Shown: positions 17,175 to 23,976 of the stretch, piece after piece
Layout: the number at the start of each line of letters is the position of its first letter
Position numbering within the stretch: position 1 is the stretch's first letter
Made by a program: the position numbers and the translations under genes
Source of the DNA: Planctomycetota bacterium
GTDB taxonomy: Bacteria; Planctomycetota; PUPC01; JACPCR01
Assembly (NCBI GenBank): GCA_027625095.1
Contig: JAQBXN010000018.1
Location: 1 to 64,000, forward strand
DNA: 64,000 nucleotides
Direction: 5' to 3'
Notes under the pieces: model-generated
The model's input: only the letters and a program-made list of their open reading frames with translations
Databases searched by the model: none
What the model was told of the DNA's origin: nothing

Positions 17175-18845
17175 TCATTCTTTGTCTGCTTCTGCTTCCT
17201 TGGGCTTTTCCGCCTTCTTTTCTTCGGTCGGTTCTTTCTTCGCCGGCTCTTCCTTCTTTTCCACTGCCGGTTCTTCCGTCTTTTCCACTGCCGGCTCTTC
17301 CTTTTTTTCTACCGGCGAAACCTCTTCTTCGGTGCTCACCGTCCCACCACCGGACACGGGAATCGTCAAGCGGCCATCGCCCAATTCTTCAGGCATAGCC
17401 TTGGCGGTGTGATCGGCCTTCACGCCTTTCAAATAATCATTAAGTATCCGTTCGATAGTGTTGTTACCGTTAAGTGAACGGTCGCTACTTTTTGAATGGA
17501 AATGATGGCATTCAACACAATCAGATCGGGCACTGTCGGAGCCCGTGTGATGGCATCGCTGACAGGTCGCGACACCTGCAATCAGGAGATGTTCCGTAGT
17601 GGTGCTGTCTCTTACCTCTATCTTTTTGCCATTCACCGATGCGAAATGGCATTCTATACACTTCAACATTCTGTGCGGTTTGTGAGCAAAACGACTATGT
17701 CCAAACCATCGCCGAGGCTCACCATTCTGGGGGATACCGGTGTTGGTCACCGTCCAATTGAGGATGTCCTCATCTTTGTCATTGACGAAATGGCAAAGCT
17801 TGCATCCGTTGGTGTTGTTGTCGACGACTTTCTTTAGATTTTCCACGACCTGCTCCTGCAGGAATTTATCTTGACTCTCGAAATAGTCTGGCAAAGCCAT
17901 TTCCTTCCATGCGATGGTGATTTTTTCCCGCCGACCGCGGCCGGTCTTCTCCATGGAGTAGACCCCGGAATTAATGCCCGGTTCCTTCATGACCAAGGCA
18001 GCAAGGTTTTTGTGAACAGCATCCTGAATTGCTTTGGGTTGTAGGCCATGCGGCAATCGAATCTCCACCGGAAGATCTTTCGGCTGCAAATCTTTAGTAA
18101 TGGAGCTGAACAAACCGGTGATACCGACCGGGTGGCAGGATGCGCAATGTTTCTCGTAAACAATCGGGAGCATGTCCGTACGGTTCGAGTCCGGAATATG
18201 GCATTGTTCACAGGACTTGATGTCTTCCATTGCCAGATGGCGTTTGTGGTTGAACCGCAATTGGGTCTGGTCAGCTTTCATTGCTGCGGCAAACTCAGGA
18301 TGTCCACCGCTCTCACTGAAAGCCCGAATGTCAACCCCTCCGCCGCTGACGTTGACAAACTGGTAGCCATCAGTTCGCTGTGAATTGAGATTCCTGTGAC
18401 ACTTCAGGCAGGTATCGTCGGGTAGCTTGGCGAGCTCCTGTTGGCCGTGATGTTCGTGGTGGCATTCGATGCAGTGCGGCTCGTTGAGCTTTACTCCGGC
18501 CTTATCTGCGGTGGGGGCGATCTTCCAGTGGTGTGCGGGGCCTACATGACATTCTTCACACACCCTGTCGGGGATGGAGGGTTTGCCTTCGAGGACGGCA
18601 TTCAGCGCGCCCCAGTCTGTGTGGCAGCGATTACAATTGACTCCAAATAGCTGGTGGGGGGTTGAGACGTCACCGTTCATGTAAACTTTCTTGGAGTCGA
18701 GAGATTTGTACCCGAGCCAAGTCAGGGCAAGAATGGTAACAACCAGAGATGCCATCCAACGGGCACTGCGGAGGGGGTGCGCCCGCTTGAAGTAGGTCAA
18801 GTCGATTCGTTTGGCGAGTGCCTTAGTCGTCCGAACGATGGCCAT
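17175..18845 (-). CDS. Membrane-anchored decaheme cytochrome c
   Basis: A 556-residue protein with ten CxxCH heme motifs, starting at residues 71, 96, 125, 146, 212, 234, 348, 396, 428 and 443. A single N-terminal membrane segment (about 30-46, WMASLVVTILALTWLGY) with a basic cytoplasmic side anchors it; the hemes would lie in the periplasm. Extra His residues near the motifs (for example HHEHHG) may be distal ligands. A region about 240-345 has no heme. The C-terminus is a charged low-complexity tail with three exact-length 8-residue repeats. It is the last gene of the operon, 32 bases after the cytochrome b-like gene, with a GGAG ribosome site. Confidence 0.9.
   Translation of the reverse strand: MAIVRTTKALAKRIDLTYFKRAHPLRSARWMASLVVTILALTWLGYKSLDSKKVYMNGDVSTPHQLFGVNCNRCHTDWGALNAVLEGKPSIPDRVCEECHVGPAHHWKIAPTADKAGVKLNEPHCIECHHEHHGQQELAKLPDDTCLKCHRNLNSQRTDGYQFVNVSGGGVDIRAFSESGGHPEFAAAMKADQTQLRFNHKRHLAMEDIKSCEQCHIPDSNRTDMLPIVYEKHCASCHPVGITGLFSSITKDLQPKDLPVEIRLPHGLQPKAIQDAVHKNLAALVMKEPGINSGVYSMEKTGRGRREKITIAWKEMALPDYFESQDKFLQEQVVENLKKVVDNNTNGCKLCHFVNDKDEDILNWTVTNTGIPQNGEPRRWFGHSRFAHKPHRMLKCIECHFASVNGKKIEVRDSTTTEHLLIAGVATCQRCHHTGSDSARSDCVECHHFHSKSSDRSLNGNNTIERILNDYLKGVKADHTAKAMPEELGDGRLTIPVSGGGTVSTEEEVSPVEKKEEPAVEKTEEPAVEKKEEPAKKEPTEEKKAEKPKEAEADKE
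17241..17312 (-). repeat. Three 24-base tandem repeats in the decaheme cytochrome tail
   Basis: Codons 512-535 encode VEKKEEPA, VEKTEEPA and VEKKEEPA, three 8-residue repeats from three 24-base units. They are followed by a Lys/Glu/Pro-rich end. Such tails often act as flexible spacers or envelope-attachment segments; repeat number could vary between strains. Confidence 0.8.
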
Positions 18846-18877
18846 TCAATCACTCCAGAAAAGGTGTTAATGATCCA

Positions 18878-19783
18878 TTAGTAATAGAGAGAGACGACCG
18901 CATGAACAATGCTCAGCGCGAGGAGCGCGTAAGCGACCGGGATATGAATGAACAACCAGCCGTGCAGATACATGTGTATTTTCTTCTGCAGATCCAGTTC
19001 ACGTCGTTCGGCAAACAGGTGCTCCAAATCCCCCAGTGGTTCATGTAATTCAACTGAAAGAAGAGTGCGCATCCGTCCAAAGCGTGCACTACTGTGAGTC
19101 TTAAAGGCAGCAGCTTCGCCGACAACCTTGGGATAGAGCAACGGCCGAACTTCATCCACATAAAACTCTTTGAGCTTTTCAGACCCCGCGATGGGTGCAT
19201 GTACTGGCTTAGGCTTTTCCTCCTTCGCTCTCCAACCGAGGCCCCCCGCTGAACCGGATGTATCCTTCCTTTCGAACTTACCGCAGATGGCTTCAACGAG
19301 GTCGTCGCCTTCCCGGCGAAGCTGATCGATAACGTGGGGAATCTGTTCATATATGGTCTCGTGCGGAATTCGTTCCAGCAGTATCCTTGGAACGACATTC
19401 TGGATGATGATGCCAACAACTCCGCTGAGGAGGACCACAACAAAAAGGTACATCAAAACCTGGGAGAGCAAGCCCCCCCCAAAAGAAAAACCGGAATGAA
19501 ACAGAATCAGCGGAAAGCTAACCAGCCCGAGCCAGATATGTGCCCGCAGCCATGACTGTGCCTTTCCAATTCGCCAGGTTCGGACTGCCTTCCGTGCACC
19601 GAGCAATCCACAAATCATCATGAGAGTAAAACCGGCTATACCAAATGCCAGACCATGAACCGTCTTACCCTTCGGCCCGCCAGGTCCGGTACCCGCTTCG
19701 TACGGTAGGTAAATTACAAGAGCCACAAGGAAAATGGCCAGGCTGATCCCAGCCCATTGATGTTGCTTCTCATCTACAAGCAT
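18878..19783 (-). CDS. Membrane cytochrome b-like electron transfer subunit
   Basis: A 301-residue integral membrane protein with about five membrane segments (near residues 9-28, 42-63, 80-98, 107-128 and 275-300) and a soluble loop (about 140-265) between segments four and five. Membrane-placed His residues that could ligate heme b are H43, H82, H96, H270, H274, H280 and H294. No family signature is certain; it resembles di-heme cytochrome b or ferric-reductase-like subunits. It starts one base after the stop of the iron-sulfur/cNMP gene with its ribosome site (GGAG) inside that gene, so the two are translationally coupled. Expected role: carry electrons from the iron-sulfur protein to quinone or to the decaheme cytochrome. 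Confidence 0.75.
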   Translation of the reverse strand: MLVDEKQHQWAGISLAIFLVALVIYLPYEAGTGPGGPKGKTVHGLAFGIAGFTLMMICGLLGARKAVRTWRIGKAQSWLRAHIWLGLVSFPLILFHSGFSFGGGLLSQVLMYLFVVVLLSGVVGIIIQNVVPRILLERIPHETIYEQIPHVIDQLRREGDDLVEAICGKFERKDTSGSAGGLGWRAKEEKPKPVHAPIAGSEKLKEFYVDEVRPLLYPKVVGEAAAFKTHSSARFGRMRTLLSVELHEPLGDLEHLFAERRELDLQKKIHMYLHGWLFIHIPVAYALLALSIVHAVVSLYY

Positions 19784-19784
19784 C

Positions 19785-21977
19785 CTAGTTCTCCTTCCCT
19801 CCAGATGACTTTATGCCCAGATAATGCGTCGCGAAAAATTCCTGTCCGTTCACTCTATGGGCCGCGTCGTGCGGGCAGGCGTACACACAACTTGGGCTTC
19901 CTATGTCTGAGCATAAATCGCAACTGGTTGCCTTATTCTTGACGACCGGTCGCTTGCGCCCGGGGTGATCCGGGTCATCCTCCTTAGTCTCATACGGATG
20001 AAGATTGATGTTCCCGTAGGGGCATTGCTCTGCGCAGAGCCCGCATCCAACGCACCAATCTTCAATAATGATTTCGAGCGAGTTACGCCGACGGATGGAA
20101 CCGACGGGACAACCCACCATACACAGAGGATCAGTACATGAACGGCAGGCGGTGGCCACCAGATAGTTGTCGAATCGCAGGCCCTCACGGACCAGACGAG
20201 TCACGCCATCGTGGGCATCGGCACATGCGCGAACGCATTCGTCGCAGCGGGTGCATTTATCAAGATCGAGCAACAGGAGGCTTTGAGCCTTCATCAAGCC
20301 CTGGTCCAGGAAGTCCGTCATATTCTGATCACTGACCATGCCAGCTTCGGCGATGGCGCGATTTTGTTCCTCACGATCCTGCATTTGCGTTCGGAACTTG
20401 GCTTCGATTTCCGGGAAACTTTCCAGCATGATGCGGAAATCCACGGCGGAAATCCGGACGACTTCAACGTGGTCGAGCGCGTTGCAGGTGGCAGTCCGCA
20501 GCATCTCGCCTAGTAGTCCCATCTCCCCGAAATAGGTGCCCTTGTGAAGATAGGCAAGGGTCAAGTCTCCGCCGGGGAACCGTTTCATGACCTGAACAAA
20601 TCCCAATCGGACGATGTAAAGCGCATCGGCAGGATCGCCTTCGGAAAAAATTGTGTCACCCGGTTCGTACCGAATCAGCTCGACCTTTTCTCGAAGCTCA
20701 TCAATGAATTCAGGAGTAAGTGACTTGAAGATCGGCATGCCGCGCAACTGATTCGCCAGAGCCCGCTCTTTGTATTTCTCCTCCATCTCCTGCTTGAACG
20801 CCGGGTTCTTCTGGAGAATCTGGAGCACAGGCCGGAGCATCTCCAATAACACGCAGGGTTCCGCTGCGCGTACTGTGGCCGAACGTGGGTAGAAATTCAT
20901 TGCGCTCTGTTCACCGAACAAGTCCCCTGTCACGAGTTGGGCGACCGGGTTCAGTTTACTTAGGTCGACGGGCGCATCGATGGGAATGAACCCCATACTT
21001 TCGGGGTCTTCCTGGCTGGTCTCGCGTTTCGACAATCCGCTGGTCATCTTGCTCACCAGCCCGAAGATACCCGACTTCTGGATGTGCTTGCTCTGACGTT
21101 CCACCGGTGCGGAAATGTAGACATCAACCGAGCCCTCAATCAGATAGAAGGCGGTATTTCCGAATTCACCTTCACGACAGATAATTTCGCCCTTCTTGAA
21201 TGTGCGGCGAACGCATGCTTCAAGATTGCGCTGGAGGAAGGCAGGTGAGATGCCCTGGAAAATCGATAACTCCATAAGCTCATCCGCATGGACCGGTTCC
21301 CCTGATTCCTTAAATGCATCGCCAACGTTAAATCCGCCATCATTAATTGTCAGCGCGGAGGTTGGGCACGAGACCAGACATTCTCCACAACTTACGCAGC
21401 TCGACTGCCCCATGGGCTTATCGTTATCAAATCCGATCTCAGTATGAAAACCCTTTCCATGACGGCCGATGACCAGGTTTTCCTTTACATCCGTGCAGGC
21501 ACGTACACACCGGTCGCACAAAATACAGGCATTGTGATCGACCTTGATTACGGACGAAGAATTGTCCTTCACCCTCTTTCCTTCCCTTTTCGGGAAATGC
21601 GTATGCCCGGGTTCAACACCCTCTCGCTTGCTCAGATTTTCAAATTCAAAACCCGCCACGTGCGAATCAGTCTCTTCGCCTTCCGGATAATCCGTCATCA
21701 GGAGTTCGGTCAACACTTTTCTCGCATTCGCGATTTCCGGGGTGTTGGTCTTCACAACCATCCCTTTCTCACATTCACGAATGCAGGCAGCGGGGAAGGT
21801 GCGCGCACCGACATCCACCACGCACATTCGACAGACCGCTACCGGGTCGAGTCCTGGCATATGGCAGACGATGGGAATGTCTACACCATTCCCTTTGGCC
21901 GCATCGTAAATGGTCGTACCGGGTGGTACTGAGACTTCCTTGTCATCGATCGTGAGTCTGAGCAGTTCTTTACTCAT
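19785..21977 (-). CDS. Iron-sulfur electron transfer protein with two internal cyclic-nucleotide-binding domains
   Basis: A 730-residue fusion. Residues 1-75 form a NuoG-type [2Fe-2S] ferredoxin (C38, C49, C52, C65). Residues 145-210 carry two [4Fe-4S] motifs (C151, C154, C157, C161; C194, C197, C200, C204). Two cNMP-binding domains follow: about 235-390, with phosphate-cassette residues FGEQ and PRSATVRA (interrupted by a 50-residue insertion at about 293-345), and about 415-530, with FGEMGLLGE and RTA. A DmsB/HybA-type ferredoxin (565-715) ends the protein with 16 Cys for four more [4Fe-4S] clusters. That totals seven predicted clusters. No NuoG His-Cys3 site or molybdopterin domain is present. 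It lies between NuoEF-like and cytochrome b genes. Nucleotide control of electron flow is inferred. Confidence 0.9.
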   Translation of the reverse strand: MSKELLRLTIDDKEVSVPPGTTIYDAAKGNGVDIPIVCHMPGLDPVAVCRMCVVDVGARTFPAACIRECEKGMVVKTNTPEIANARKVLTELLMTDYPEGEETDSHVAGFEFENLSKREGVEPGHTHFPKREGKRVKDNSSSVIKVDHNACILCDRCVRACTDVKENLVIGRHGKGFHTEIGFDNDKPMGQSSCVSCGECLVSCPTSALTINDGGFNVGDAFKESGEPVHADELMELSIFQGISPAFLQRNLEACVRRTFKKGEIICREGEFGNTAFYLIEGSVDVYISAPVERQSKHIQKSGIFGLVSKMTSGLSKRETSQEDPESMGFIPIDAPVDLSKLNPVAQLVTGDLFGEQSAMNFYPRSATVRAAEPCVLLEMLRPVLQILQKNPAFKQEMEEKYKERALANQLRGMPIFKSLTPEFIDELREKVELIRYEPGDTIFSEGDPADALYIVRLGFVQVMKRFPGGDLTLAYLHKGTYFGEMGLLGEMLRTATCNALDHVEVVRISAVDFRIMLESFPEIEAKFRTQMQDREEQNRAIAEAGMVSDQNMTDFLDQGLMKAQSLLLLDLDKCTRCDECVRACADAHDGVTRLVREGLRFDNYLVATACRSCTDPLCMVGCPVGSIRRRNSLEIIIEDWCVGCGLCAEQCPYGNINLHPYETKEDDPDHPGRKRPVVKNKATSCDLCSDIGSPSCVYACPHDAAHRVNGQEFFATHYLGIKSSGGKEN

Positions 21978-22013
21978 GAGCTAACTCCAGTCGCCTGCAA
22001 ATAGATTTAATTT

Positions 22014-23681
22014 TCACGATACGGCACCCGCAGCAGCATTCTTGGAAGCACGTTCGCTCGCTGCATTTGGGAAATTCTTGAGGACTGAGATCATGGGGCC
22101 CAGCGCGACCTGACCAAGACCGCAGATAGAGGTCTTGCCCATGACTCCATTAAGTTCGTGGAGTTCTTCGAGCCTCTCAGGGCCGCATTTGCCGGCAAGG
22201 AACTCATCCAGGATGGCCACACCCTTGGTTGAACCCAGTCGGCAGGGAACGCATTTGCCACAAGATTCATTTCGGAAGAACCTGGAAATATTGGCCCCCA
22301 CTTCTATGAGGTCCACCCCCTCTCCAATGACGACCATGGCACCGGATCCCAGCATGCTGCCGATTGCACTCATCGCTTTGAAATCCATGGGAGTATCAAT
22401 CTTGTCAGGGCCGATGATATTGGAGGACGAACCGCCGGGCAGGATAGCTTTGAGTTCCATGCCATTCTTCATTCCTCCGGCGATTTGGATGAAGTCACGA
22501 ATCGTCGTTCCCATCGGAATACAGTAAACATCCGGCCTCTCCACGTGGCCGGAGATCGAGATGAATTTCAGGCCCTGATATTCCCCGACTCCCTGCTTGT
22601 TCCACCAGTCAACACCACGCTCCAGGATGGTCGGCACCATCGCGAGCGTTTCAACGTTATTGATAACTGTCGGCATGCCGAAGAGGCCTTTGACGCCGGG
22701 GAATGGAGGTTTGTTGCGCGGTTCGCCGCGGTTGCCCTCGAGAGCCTCCAGGAGGGCGGTCTCTTCGCCCTGGATGTAGCCACCCGGTGACACAAAGATA
22801 CTCAAATCAAAATTGAAATCGGTACCGAGGATATTCTTTCCGAGTATGCCCCGGCGATATGCATCTTCGATGGCCGCTTTCATCGCATGCTCTTCGATGT
22901 GGTATTCGTGACGGATGTAGAAGTAGCCGCGCTCGGCCCCGCTCACCCAGGCGGCAAGGATCATGCCCTCAACGGTGAGGTATGGCACCGTTGCAATAAT
23001 CTCACGATCCTTGAACGTCCCCGGCTCACTCTCGTCCGCATTGCAGACTATATATTTCGGAGTGCCCTTTTCCGCACGGGCGAACTGCCATTTCAGGCCA
23101 GTTGGAAAGCCTGCCCCTCCAAGCCCTCGCAGCGCGGAATCCTTTAGAATCTGAATGATTTCATCTGGAGTCTTTTCACCCTTGAGGCATGAACGTATTG
23201 CACCGTAACGATCCCCTTCTGTTTCGTAGGGATCGATCGGCCAGCGTTTCCACGGTGTGTGATGTTTTTCTTCGACCAGGTCCGGATGCCTGGCCCAGAT
23301 GACCGCCTGTTCGGTGTCGCCAAGCTGTACGGGACGGTTATTAATGTCGCCGGCGGGCGCCATATCGCAGCGGCCGATACACGAAACTTCGTTTATTTCC
23401 ACATCCGGCATCTTATGGAGCACTTCTTTCAGTCGTTCCGTTCCTCCAGCCATCCAACAGGATAGATCACGGCAGATATTGACCACTGCTCTCGGGGGCG
23501 GAGTGAATCGGTAGGACGGATAAAAAGAAGCGACGCCGTAGACCTTATAGACAGGCAATTTGAGCTTTTGGGCGATATCGCGTATGGCAAATTCCGTCAA
23601 AAATCCGTTCTCTTCCTGGAAGCGGGAAAGCTCGCTGATGACGTTTTGGTGGGGGTCAGGCATGGACTTTTGTGCTGCCAT
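22014..23681 (-). CDS. NuoE-NuoF fusion: NAD(P)H-oxidising flavin/iron-sulfur subunit
   Basis: A 555-residue fusion. Residues about 1-135 are a NuoE-like thioredoxin-fold domain whose four [2Fe-2S] ligands are C70, C75, C101 and C105. Residues about 150-540 are NuoF-like: GLGGAGFPTGLKW (near 186-198, nucleotide and FMN site), CNADESEPGTFKDR (213-226), and an iron-sulfur site with C474, C477, C480 and C520. The layout matches the diaphorase parts of complex I, HoxF and formate dehydrogenase FdsB. No other nuo genes are present, so this is a separate NAD(P)H-linked module. It is the first gene of the operon, with a GAGG ribosome site, and ends 36 bases before the iron-sulfur/cNMP gene. Confidence 0.92.
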   Translation of the reverse strand: MAAQKSMPDPHQNVISELSRFQEENGFLTEFAIRDIAQKLKLPVYKVYGVASFYPSYRFTPPPRAVVNICRDLSCWMAGGTERLKEVLHKMPDVEINEVSCIGRCDMAPAGDINNRPVQLGDTEQAVIWARHPDLVEEKHHTPWKRWPIDPYETEGDRYGAIRSCLKGEKTPDEIIQILKDSALRGLGGAGFPTGLKWQFARAEKGTPKYIVCNADESEPGTFKDREIIATVPYLTVEGMILAAWVSGAERGYFYIRHEYHIEEHAMKAAIEDAYRRGILGKNILGTDFNFDLSIFVSPGGYIQGEETALLEALEGNRGEPRNKPPFPGVKGLFGMPTVINNVETLAMVPTILERGVDWWNKQGVGEYQGLKFISISGHVERPDVYCIPMGTTIRDFIQIAGGMKNGMELKAILPGGSSSNIIGPDKIDTPMDFKAMSAIGSMLGSGAMVVIGEGVDLIEVGANISRFFRNESCGKCVPCRLGSTKGVAILDEFLAGKCGPERLEELHELNGVMGKTSICGLGQVALGPMISVLKNFPNAASERASKNAAAGAVS

Positions 23682-23976
23682 AAATCTAGACCTCTATGTC
23701 TGTTTCAGAGGGGGTGACAATCGCCGTAGCTCTTAAGGATGCGTGCGGGATACTACAGCAGGGAATGGTCGGAGGCAATGGTGATAATGTCCATGAAAAA
23801 ATGGTAACTCTTCAGCTATCCTTACACCGTCCGAACGTGATCGCCGAAACCCCGACTATCAAAGTTCGGATTGCTCAAATTGCTTCTTCCAATCAAAGTG
23901 TCCAAGCAATCCGCTGATACCTCGAGCCAGCTCAGTGAGTATCTACGAACCGTCCATTCCAAAGATCATCAGCCGC
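23682..23976. promoter_or_regulatory. Divergent upstream region of the redox operon and the first NHL propeller
   Basis: About 295 bases separate the minus-strand redox operon from the plus-strand NHL gene; promoters for both should lie here. I could not pick convincing -35/-10 pairs. The stretch 23915-23926 (TGATACCTCGAG) recurs exactly at 28170-28181, upstream of the second NHL paralogue. Confidence 0.35.

Noticed and set aside
17175..23681. Redox operon as part of complex I
   Set aside because: Only NuoE/F-type domains and a NuoG-like [2Fe-2S] domain are present; there are no membrane Nuo subunits, NuoB/C/D or NuoI. The cytochromes and cNMP domains have no place in complex I.
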